Origin: a virus
DNA length: 35,476 nucleotides
Strand: one strand, 5' to 3'
Virus record (IMG/VR): IMGVR_UViG_3300013112_000174
Span: 1-35,476 of that record
How positions within the stretch are numbered: the stretch's first letter is position 1; every line of letters begins with the position of its first letter. Both the position numbers and the translations under genes were made by a program. Positions 17,277-23,787 of this stretch are shown here, one piece after another. The notes below the pieces were generated by a model. That model had not been told where the DNA came from, made no database searches, and saw only the letters and a program-made list of their open reading frames with translations.

Positions 17277-18002
17277 CTACCATTCCTCTAAATGTGGATA
17301 AAATGCAACTGATGTATCATATACCGGAACCCCTTTGGTTATATCTGGTGGCATATGATTGATTGCTCTATAATGTTTTTCGATTCGTGTGTCAATATCA
17401 AATGGAATAGCCAATTCATTCTTTAAGAAACCTGATGTCATGTTATATAGGGTTAGCTCTTCCCTATCAACAAATTGCCTGATATTCCAATCTTGCAATT
17501 TAGCCTTATGTCTCATACCCTCTTCATCTTTGTACCATTGATAATTAGGGTAGGTAATATCAAAGCCCCCTCCATTAAACCACCATTTCATTGAGGCTTC
17601 ATATTCTCTTACAACAAATATAAATTTAGAATCTGGGAAATTTTCAATCCACCAATCAAGTGATAAAGCAATAGAATGCGATTTAACTAAGTAATTAGTA
17701 TCATCATGACTTCTAAATGCTGATTCAATATCATGTAATACTGCTTCTTTGGTAAGAGGTATTTCTCTTTCCGCTGGGTATTCCCATTTCATACCAAATT
17801 CCATACCTGACCCAAAGAATGCCCCTTGATGATTAATTAAACCTGGCCATGAGGTTCCCTGTTTAATATAGTATTCCCTATCTTTATTTCTATCAGATAC
17901 GTTAGCATTTAAAATAGGGCTAAATTGTAATAGGGTTGCCACTCTGGACCATGATGATCCTGGTATACCTACAAAAAATATAATTTTATCTTCTTCAATC
18001 AT
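17277..18002 (-). CDS. PAPS-dependent sulfotransferase-like protein
   Basis: This 241-residue protein has the ordered marks of the sulfotransferase fold. IIFFVGIPGSSWSRVATLL at residues 7-25 is the 5'-phosphosulfate loop. YLVKSHS near 104-110 carries the likely catalytic His109. KFIFVVREYEASMKWW at 126-141 is the 3'-phosphate-binding strand with Arg132 and Ser137. It would transfer sulfate from PAPS to a hydroxyl or amine. The loop reads GIPGSSW rather than the commoner PRSGTTW. The gene overlaps the upstream 2OG oxygenase by 8 nt. No PAPS-making genes are in the window, so host PAPS is presumed. The acceptor (sugar, Tyr or other) is unknown. Confidence 0.7.
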   Translation of the reverse strand: MIEEDKIIFFVGIPGSSWSRVATLLQFSPILNANVSDRNKDREYYIKQGTSWPGLINHQGAFFGSGMEFGMKWEYPAEREIPLTKEAVLHDIESAFRSHDDTNYLVKSHSIALSLDWWIENFPDSKFIFVVREYEASMKWWFNGGGFDITYPNYQWYKDEEGMRHKAKLQDWNIRQFVDREELTLYNMTSGFLKNELAIPFDIDTRIEKHYRAINHMPPDITKGVPVYDTSVAFYPHLEEW

Positions 18003-18618
18003 TTTCTATGCTATCAATAATAATATCTTTCATGTTTTCATCTTGAATATAAAAGGCAATAGACCATCTTGGTTCGTTAGTCTTTGCACAATGAAATGTA
18101 GAACCCTCGCCTTTACCATACCAGCCAGTCTTACAGCTCCACCCAGGTCTATCGTTAATGGTTACTATTTCGTGTGTTTCTGGATCTCTAAAACGATAGA
18201 ATGAATCACCAGTTTTACTCCAATTAAATAATAGTGTATACCCAGGGGCATCATGATTATCATGCCACCCAATATATCCATCTTCAGGATAGTAAGCACA
18301 CAAGGCGTTTTGTTGCACTCCTAATTCCCTAGAGAAGTTAAAGGCTACATCATCAGCAAAGGCTTTCCAGTGGGGCGGTATTTTTGATGAAGGCAATACT
18401 GAGATATCAACTGCTTTAATAGCCTCCGGAGGGCCTTCGTGCCTTCTACCTTTATCTAAGATAACTTGAAGATATTCATCAGATACACCATACTCAGCTG
18501 ATATATCTGGATCTCTATCAGCTATTTTTAGTTCATCAATATCCATTGATTGTATGGTATCAATGAAACCATTTAATCTATCTAAAACTTCTTGGTTCTT
18601 AATTAATATTTCTTTCAT
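17995..18618 (-). CDS. 2-oxoglutarate/Fe(II) oxygenase (hydroxylase-like)
   Basis: A 207-residue double-stranded beta-helix oxygenase. YYPEDGYIGWHDNHDAPGYT (109-128) carries the first iron ligand, probably His119. TFHCAKTNEPRWSIAFYI (174-191) carries the distal His176 and the RxS pair Arg184/Ser186 that bind 2-oxoglutarate. The middle part (SFYRFRDPETHEIVTINDRPGW) matches hydroxylases found in marine phages. The canonical HxD is not obvious: H119-x-N121 is read, with Asp at 120 and 123. Overlaps of 20 nt with the upstream GT-like gene and 8 nt with the sulfotransferase suggest coupled expression. Protein or sugar hydroxylation is inferred. Confidence 0.75.
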   Translation of the reverse strand: MKEILIKNQEVLDRLNGFIDTIQSMDIDELKIADRDPDISAEYGVSDEYLQVILDKGRRHEGPPEAIKAVDISVLPSSKIPPHWKAFADDVAFNFSRELGVQQNALCAYYPEDGYIGWHDNHDAPGYTLLFNWSKTGDSFYRFRDPETHEIVTINDRPGWSCKTGWYGKGEGSTFHCAKTNEPRWSIAFYIQDENMKDIIIDSIEND

Positions 18619-19330
18619 GGTTTAATTCCACCTCGGGTATTGTATAATGCCATATTACAACATCATCTTTTATTTCGTTGTCATTATATATATAAACGAA
18701 ATTAAACCGAGCATCGTCAGGGTATATTTCAAATGAGATATCTCTATTATTTGTTAACCACCATAAGGTGAATTGATCCCAAGGAGATAATCTTTCCTTT
18801 GGTGATACCCCTTCAGGCCACCACTTATTTGTTATTTGCTCATGGTATTTTGTATACCATTCAGTCATAAAATTAAGAGTTCTTTCATTTGATTGGTAAC
18901 CAAATACCCCGCCGTGTAATACCATTTCACCCCCAACAAACTTAGCTATTTTACCAGCGTATGATCTAATATTTGTAAAGGCTAAATCAGATTCGAAGTT
19001 AAACATTTTACTTACATCTTCATGGCATACTGTTGTATCACAATCAAGATAAACTGTTTTATCAAATGGAGTTTTATCTAAGGCCCATAGCTTAGCTCGA
19101 TGATGCTTTGGTACATCATGTACTAAGTATAGATCTTTACAACGATCATCATCCTTTGTCCACTCATCATGAGCGAATAAGGCTATGTTTGCTTCTGGAT
19201 AGTAGTCTAATAAAGAATCTATTAAACGATGTGCTGCTTCATAGTAACAATACTTTAATGAAGCAACAATTATGAAACCATTACTTTTTCTTTTTAGTTG
19301 CTTTTGCTTTCTTTTTAGGGGTAGGTTCAC
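18599..19330 (-). CDS. Glycosyltransferase-like protein (DxD, GT8-type layout)
   Basis: A 243-residue protein. GFIIVASLKYCYYEAAHRLI begins the nucleotide-binding fold, and KTVYLDCDTTV gives D96-x-D98 for metal and sugar-nucleotide binding. GGEMVLHGGVFGYQSN near 133 and SPWDQFTLWWLT near 180 match the acceptor-side pattern of GT8-like enzymes. The start is awkward. The only standard codon upstream of the conserved core is GTG at 19330, giving a Lys-rich leader (KRKQKQLKRK) read through the 3' end of the upstream gene in the +1 frame. Relatives would be expected to start close to NGFIIVAS, so a non-standard start or a frameshift fusion should be considered. The function call is good; the N-terminus is uncertain. 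Confidence 0.7.
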   Translation of the reverse strand: MNLPLKRKQKQLKRKSNGFIIVASLKYCYYEAAHRLIDSLLDYYPEANIALFAHDEWTKDDDRCKDLYLVHDVPKHHRAKLWALDKTPFDKTVYLDCDTTVCHEDVSKMFNFESDLAFTNIRSYAGKIAKFVGGEMVLHGGVFGYQSNERTLNFMTEWYTKYHEQITNKWWPEGVSPKERLSPWDQFTLWWLTNNRDISFEIYPDDARFNFVYIYNDNEIKDDVVIWHYTIPEVELNHERNIN

Positions 19331-19745
19331 TGGCTTTCATAATTAATAATGTAGAATAAGCAATAACTTCAGTTAAGGTTTTTGCCTTACGGATCTTAGC
19401 TTTAGTCGCTCGATCTTTAGATTCTTTTACTTCTTCAATTTGGAATGCATCAATCTTAGCTTGAAAGATATCTTCATTCTTTTTCTTTTCTCTTTCTGCT
19501 TTAGTTTGGATAATAATATCCTCTTCTTTAGAATCTCTTTCTTCTAATCTTTTTTCAGTTGCTGCATCAATATCTTTTTTAGAATGTTCTTTAAAGATTT
19601 GATCCCAATCAGGGTTATTATCTTCACCCTTATCAGTATTCATAACACTTGCAGTTAAAGATGAACCATCTTCATATTCAAATGTACAAACAACTTGTGA
19701 TTTACCTTCATCACCCCAATATGGGTCTACTATTTTCTTATCCAT
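19281..19745 (-). CDS. Lys/Glu-rich helical protein, unknown function
   Basis: This 154-residue protein is not recognised. Residues 1-40 (VDPYWGDEGKSQVVCTFEYEDGSS) look like a small beta domain. Residues 60-120 are highly charged helix (EKRLEERDSKEEDIIIQTKAEREKKKN), likely coiled coil. A short hydrophobic patch (EVIAYSTLLIM) precedes the C-terminal tail PKKKAKATKKKK. AAGGA lies 7 nt before the ATG, 18 nt after the Tyr-rich repeat gene. The basic tail is coded by an A-rich run that overlaps the beginning of the next frame. It may be a structural or adaptor protein, but nothing in the sequence fixes that. Confidence 0.6.
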   Translation of the reverse strand: MDKKIVDPYWGDEGKSQVVCTFEYEDGSSLTASVMNTDKGEDNNPDWDQIFKEHSKKDIDAATEKRLEERDSKEEDIIIQTKAEREKKKNEDIFQAKIDAFQIEEVKESKDRATKAKIRKAKTLTEVIAYSTLLIMKASEPTPKKKAKATKKKK

Positions 19746-19763
19746 AATATTTCCTTTATATAA

Positions 19764-20762
19764 TTAAGCTATTCTCAACCAAAGTTTTAAAGTAGCAATT
19801 GTTTCCTTTGATGCCATGATAGTAGCACCTGTGTATGTTCCTGTGTATGTTCCTGCATAAGTACCAGAGTAATAACCAGTATAAGTACCAGAGTAATAAC
19901 CAGTATAGGTACCGGCATTTCTACCTGAGTAGTATCTTATATAGTTACCGGTGTATGCTCCGGTATAGTTACCGGTGTATGCTCCGGTATAGTTACCAGT
20001 ATAGTTACCAGAGTAATTCTGATTAGCCCTTTGATGTCTATCATCAGTAAAACCAGAGCCAGCTTGAATCCAAGTGCCGCCAGCGGGGGCAGACGTTGCT
20101 AGCTGATATTTGCCAATACCTGAAGAAATAATTTCTGATCTAAAGTAGTCAGTCAAATCATTAATTTCTGTATTAGTCAATTCCTTTAGAGAAGATGAAT
20201 CCCATTTCATAGGACGAGTACCAGGGGTTGTAATACCATCTGTTCTTCTCCATAGAGTAGAAGTATTATTACCTGATACTGTTTTATTAGTAATAGTACC
20301 TACGCTTGTCCAAGTACCACCACTAGGGGCAGATGGTTGTAGTTTATATGTACCTGGACCGAATGAACCAATCTTAGATTTTACTCTATTAATAATATTT
20401 GATACAATATCAGAGTCTGACATCTCCTGTAAACCTTCAAATGAACCTGATCCTTTAATCTCCATAGGTCTAGCACTTGTTGAAGGGGATACTGCACTTA
20501 AGTTTTGTCTAAAGACATAATTTTCAGTATGAATGGTAGTGTTAGCAGGATGAGTACCTACATTTTGGTCTCTTCGAGTATCAGAAAATGTACCAATGTT
20601 TGTCCAACTAGATTGTGAATTAATAGCTAAGTGGCCAGTACCAACATTATCAGTAAATGAATCTAGTAATAAGTCAGCAAATGAGTCAATTTCAGAGTCT
20701 GACATTTCCTGTAAACCAGCAAATGTGCTTCCATCATATTTAATTTTTAGTGGTCTAGCCAT
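19764..20762 (-). CDS. Virion-type protein with three 90-residue repeats and a Tyr-rich tetrapeptide tract
   Basis: A 332-residue protein built from three related units starting ARPLKIKYDGSTFAGLQEMS (2), ARPMEIKGSGSFEGLQEMS (97) and TRPMKWDSSSLKELTN (182). Each is followed by a helix and a TWTxxGTxxDxR-type strand. Residues 249-312 are sixteen tetrapeptides, mostly xYTG or xYSG. The last 20 residues (ATIMASKETIATLKLWLRIA) form a helix. There is no signal peptide. A late promoter lies 33 nt upstream, and this is the first gene of the run containing the sulfotransferase, oxygenase and glycosyltransferase-like genes. It is probably a fibre or baseplate decoration; I know no named family. Confidence 0.75.
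   Translation of the reverse strand: MARPLKIKYDGSTFAGLQEMSDSEIDSFADLLLDSFTDNVGTGHLAINSQSSWTNIGTFSDTRRDQNVGTHPANTTIHTENYVFRQNLSAVSPSTSARPMEIKGSGSFEGLQEMSDSDIVSNIINRVKSKIGSFGPGTYKLQPSAPSGGTWTSVGTITNKTVSGNNTSTLWRRTDGITTPGTRPMKWDSSSLKELTNTEINDLTDYFRSEIISSGIGKYQLATSAPAGGTWIQAGSGFTDDRHQRANQNYSGNYTGNYTGAYTGNYTGAYTGNYIRYYSGRNAGTYTGYYSGTYTGYYSGTYAGTYTGTYTGATIMASKETIATLKLWLRIA
19827..20018 (-). repeat. Tyr-rich tetrapeptide repeat, 16 units of xY(T/S)G
   Basis: Codes for residues 249-312. Units run NYSG, NYTG, NYTG, AYTG, NYTG, AYTG, NYIR, YYSG, RNAG, TYTG, YYSG, TYTG, YYSG, TYAG, TYTG, TYTG. The DNA is a 12-base direct repeat with drift, including two near-identical 24-base copies around 19945-19995. 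Confidence 0.9.
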
Positions 20763-20795
20763 AATTTCTTCTTTATAATATGTTATATTTAAGTA

Positions 20796-20803
20796 TATTT
20801 ATA
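20796..20803 (-). promoter_or_regulatory. T4-type late promoter box inside an inverted repeat
   Basis: Exact TATAAATA on the minus strand, giving a leader of about 28 nt for the gene starting at 20762. It is embedded in a 16-nt inverted repeat, AAGTATA-TT-TATACTT (20791-20806). It lies just past the terminator of the previous transcription unit, so it should start the run down to 14766. Confidence 0.75.
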
Positions 20804-20846
20804 CTTACTTTTCATTAAATGTTATAGTTATATATAACGCTTAAGG

Positions 20847-20874
20847 AAAAGCCCTCCTGGAGGAGGACCTTTTT
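20847..20874 (-). terminator. Rho-independent terminator, probably bidirectional
   Basis: The hairpin has a CCTCC/GGAGG stem with a 4-nt loop, extended beyond a small internal loop by AAAAG/CTTTT. Both strands therefore carry a U-run after the GC stem. It follows the stop of the 760-aa gene by 9 nt and separates it from the next late promoter. Confidence 0.75.
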
Positions 20875-20882
20875 AGTACTAT

Positions 20883-23165
20883 TTAGAAAGTACCACCATC
20901 AATAACATTTGATGCAACTGGAACACCAGCTGAATTAAACTTGATAATGTAATCTTCTGGGTTAGTAGCCGGAGGTGTAATGAAACTAATCGCATCACCT
21001 GCAGCATTAGTAATCATAATTGAATCACCTGAGAATGAACTCATTCCAGTACCACCAGATGTTACAGGAACATCATTATCAAATGTTACATCACCATTAA
21101 CAACTAAGTCAGTAGTTACCTGAGCATTACCAGTAATGATTGTATCACCACCAGCAGGAGTTAATGTTAAGTCACCAGTTGTTGTTGAGATTAAGTTATC
21201 TGTAACAACTAGGTTACCATTAGCACCAGCTTCAAGTGTACCTCTTAGGTATAGGTTAGAGAATTGTGCATCACCCCAAGGAGCTACATAATTTTCATCC
21301 GTTGTGTCAACTTCAGGTTTGAATGTGAAACGTTTTGTTTCCATATCCATACCAAAGAAGCCTGTTTGAACAGCAACTCCATCACCATAGTCTAAAGAAA
21401 TACCACGATCATTAGCATCACCACCAGCAACTGAACCATCACCTACTTTAACAACAGGATCATTTAATGTAATAACAGTTGATTCAACCGTAGTAGTTGT
21501 ACCATTAACTGTTAAGTTACCACCAATGATTGTATTACCATCAACATTTAAGTTATCAGTAATATCTACATTACCACTCGTAACATCAATACCTTGTGTA
21601 AAGTTAGCATCAGCATCTACTTGTAATTGAGTAGTAACATTTGCTGTACCAATATTAGCCGTTGTAGTATTGGCTGTAGTAGTATTAGCAATCGGAGTAG
21701 TAATCTGAGCAGTTACATATAAACCATTATCATTAATGTATAGTTCTTCATTACCCGCTGTGTAGAATCTTAATGTATCATCATTAGGACTTTCTTCAGC
21801 AGTAATATATGTATCTTGGTTGATATCAACTACACCACCGAGGCCAGTCCAATTACCTGATACAGAACCTTCAAATCTATTATCTGAAGTATTGTATCGA
21901 ATAGCACCATCACCAACTGTAATCGCTGAAGGTCTTGAAGCTTCAGAACCAGATGCAACAACAAATGCTGTATTAGTATCAATTGTTACTAAGCCATCTC
22001 CATTTGGTGTTAGTGTTAAACCACCGTCAGAGTTGATAGCAGAAATAGTATTGCCATCATGACGCATATTATCAACATCTAATGTACCAGTTACTTGTAA
22101 TGTTGTACCATTGAATGTTAAATTAGCAGAGTCTTCAATCTCTCCACCAGGGCCAGCAATAAGAACTCTATTATCTGTTAAGTCTACAACTTTTAATGTA
22201 GCAATAGTTGCAGAAGTATTTACATCTAAAGAACCCGTAATATGTTGATCACCATTTAAATATAGCGTTGAACCATCATAAGTTAAATCAGCTGAATCTT
22301 CTAATTCACCACCAGCACCAACAAATACCATTCTATCATTTGTTAAGTCCTGAACATTTAATGAATCAACAGTTAGTTGAGCATCAATGTTTGTAGCACC
22401 ACCAATTTGTACTGTACCAGAAGTAGTAGTATTACCAGTTACTGTTAGTAGAGTACCGTCGAATGTAAAGTTACCTGAGTCTTCAATCTCTCCACCAGCA
22501 CCAACAATAACAACACGGTTATTAGTTAGGTCTTCAACGTTAAGTGAAGCTAAAGTAGATTGGCCATCAACGTGTAATGTACCATTAACTAAAGCATTAC
22601 CAGTAGTTGTTTGGTTACCATTAAGTGTTAATAGTGTACCATCGAATGTTAAATCAGCACTATCTTCTACTTCACCTGAAACACCAGCTAATAAAACTCT
22701 GTTGTTTGTAAGATCCGTTACATTTAATGAAGCTAATGTAGTTTGTCCAGTAAATGCTGATGTACCTGATACTGTAAAGTTACCAACAATATTAGTTGTA
22801 GCTTGTACGTTAAATTCACCAGTACCGTTAGGGTTAACTGTTAAGTCACCATTGGTATTAGTTGTTGTAATATCATTACCGTCAATAGTAATGTTATCAA
22901 TATTGATTAAATCAATTTTATTATCAGAACCTGTAATGATTGCATGATTTGCAATTGTCTTACCAAAGTCTACTGATGAAGCTTTTAATTGATCTGTATA
23001 AAATTTACCACCGATTGCAATTGGATCAATAACACCACCGTTATCCCAACCAATCCATAGTTTGTCGCTTATATAAGAATAAGCCTGTTCGCCTTGAGCT
23101 AATGCATTACTTGCAGGTTGTGCATTGGCCAGGGAGAACTTAGTTACAATTACTGTACCTGACAT
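20883..23165 (-). CDS. Fibre or virion decoration protein with tandem beta modules (760 aa)
   Basis: The N-terminus (VTKFSLANAQPASNALAQGEQ ... DKLWIGWDNG) is the docking-type domain shared with the 107-aa and 1230-aa genes. Residues 144-365 hold four copies of a SLNVxDLTNNRVxxxGxxGExEDSADLTFDGTLL module. Later come ATVGDGAIRYNTSDNRFEG-like and NLTVNGTTTTVESTVITLNDPVV segments, typical of phage fibre shafts. The C-terminal SGGTGMSSFSGDSIMITNAAG precedes the end VIDGGTF. AAGGAGAG is 7-8 nt upstream of the ATG, a very strong site. No late box lies directly upstream, so it is probably read through from 23785. A terminator follows. Its position on the virion is unknown. Confidence 0.8.
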   Translation of the reverse strand: MSGTVIVTKFSLANAQPASNALAQGEQAYSYISDKLWIGWDNGGVIDPIAIGGKFYTDQLKASSVDFGKTIANHAIITGSDNKIDLINIDNITIDGNDITTTNTNGDLTVNPNGTGEFNVQATTNIVGNFTVSGTSAFTGQTTLASLNVTDLTNNRVLLAGVSGEVEDSADLTFDGTLLTLNGNQTTTGNALVNGTLHVDGQSTLASLNVEDLTNNRVVIVGAGGEIEDSGNFTFDGTLLTVTGNTTTSGTVQIGGATNIDAQLTVDSLNVQDLTNDRMVFVGAGGELEDSADLTYDGSTLYLNGDQHITGSLDVNTSATIATLKVVDLTDNRVLIAGPGGEIEDSANLTFNGTTLQVTGTLDVDNMRHDGNTISAINSDGGLTLTPNGDGLVTIDTNTAFVVASGSEASRPSAITVGDGAIRYNTSDNRFEGSVSGNWTGLGGVVDINQDTYITAEESPNDDTLRFYTAGNEELYINDNGLYVTAQITTPIANTTTANTTTANIGTANVTTQLQVDADANFTQGIDVTSGNVDITDNLNVDGNTIIGGNLTVNGTTTTVESTVITLNDPVVKVGDGSVAGGDANDRGISLDYGDGVAVQTGFFGMDMETKRFTFKPEVDTTDENYVAPWGDAQFSNLYLRGTLEAGANGNLVVTDNLISTTTGDLTLTPAGGDTIITGNAQVTTDLVVNGDVTFDNDVPVTSGGTGMSSFSGDSIMITNAAGDAISFITPPATNPEDYIIKFNSAGVPVASNVIDGGTF
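22071..22736 (-). repeat. Four tandem 55-61-residue beta modules in the 760-aa protein
   Basis: The conserved core xxSLNVxDLTNNRV...GEIEDSADLTFDG recurs with its central Asp at residues 151, 212, 273 and 328. The first three spacings are even, and the last unit is shorter. Confidence 0.85.
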
Positions 23166-23221
23166 ATTTGTCTCTCCTTAAATTAAATTAAATTTACCAA
23201 GCGTGTTGCAATGCATGTGCA

Positions 23222-23434
23222 TTAAAAACTACCGCCAATTACCAAAACATTAGGATTCTCAACTCTGCCTTGTACTTTAAAGGTTTGAGTTACATCATCC
23301 CAAATAATCACCGAACCATCTGCCCTGTTAGTTGTATCTACATCTACCAGTTCACTCAATTTTTGTGTGGGTGTATAGGCCATTTGTTTAGCCTGGATAG
23401 ATCTTTGTGGACCTATTTTTCCTTTTAGCGCCAT
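23222..23434 (-). CDS. Small structural-type protein (70 aa) ending IGGSF
   Basis: The 70-residue protein begins MALKGKIGPQRSIQAKQM and continues LSELVDVDTTNRADGSVIIWDDVTQTFKVQG. The latter segment is the 'LxDxxDVD...DGxxLxWDxxxxxW' motif seen in phage fibre proteins. The tail VLVIGGSF resembles the C-terminal ends of the 760-aa and 107-aa proteins. GGAG is 7 nt before the ATG, and the stop of the preceding gene overlaps the start (TAATG), so the two are coupled. Likely a small virion or fibre-connector protein; the precise role is unknown. Confidence 0.65.
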   Translation of the reverse strand: MALKGKIGPQRSIQAKQMAYTPTQKLSELVDVDTTNRADGSVIIWDDVTQTFKVQGRVENPNVLVIGGSF

Positions 23435-23772
23435 TATAAGCTCCTAGTTACACCCGGTAATACTTCTACTTGTCCTTCTACTATACGAGTAATTTCCATA
23501 GTAGGACTTCTTACTTCAATATCATACACATATCTTCCTGGCTTCATTACATTTGTTACTGCGTTTGGTATAGTAATATTAACTACACCTGAAGCAGCAT
23601 TAGTAATCACCACAACAAAATCGTAATGTGCACTGGAAGTATATGTTTTTCTAATCTCACCAGCACCAATATAGCCGGTTAGATCTGCTGGGTTGCCAGT
23701 AGAATCTTCTACAGTTATTTGTGTAGAGAAGTCTGAACCTTGGTCAACCGTTAAATTTGAATATATTGCCAT
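23434..23772 (-). CDS. Small Ig-like or BppU-N-like structural protein (112 aa)
   Basis: An all-beta 112-residue protein: LTVDQGSDFSTQITVEDSTGNPADLTGYIGAGEIRK, then VVVITNAASGVVNITIPN and KPGRYVYDIEV...VEGQVEVLPGVT. The order 'polarisation of a variable to a unit strain, then rendered interval' matches the N-terminal domain of phage baseplate BppU-type proteins (QGD...LTG..v.....G.Y.Y.iev.....I..G...v.pgVT). This suggests an adaptor linking fibres to the baseplate. A TATAAATA box lies exactly 5 nt before its ATG with no Shine-Dalgarno, so a leaderless message is predicted. Confidence 0.65.
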   Translation of the reverse strand: MAIYSNLTVDQGSDFSTQITVEDSTGNPADLTGYIGAGEIRKTYTSSAHYDFVVVITNAASGVVNITIPNAVTNVMKPGRYVYDIEVRSPTMEITRIVEGQVEVLPGVTRSL

Positions 23773-23777
23773 ATAGT

Positions 23778-23785
23778 TATTTATA
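23778..23785 (-). promoter_or_regulatory. T4-type late promoter box abutting a start codon
   Basis: The minus strand reads TATAAATA-ACTAT-ATG. With the usual start about 5 nt past the box, transcription would begin at the A of the ATG at 23772. Confidence 0.65.
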
Positions 23786-23787
23786 TA

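Noticed and set aside
22387-22947. 186-aa open frame on the plus strand
   Set aside because: It lies antisense to the repeated modules of the 760-aa protein; its Val/Pro/Ser make-up mirrors the repeat codons and it has no promoter.
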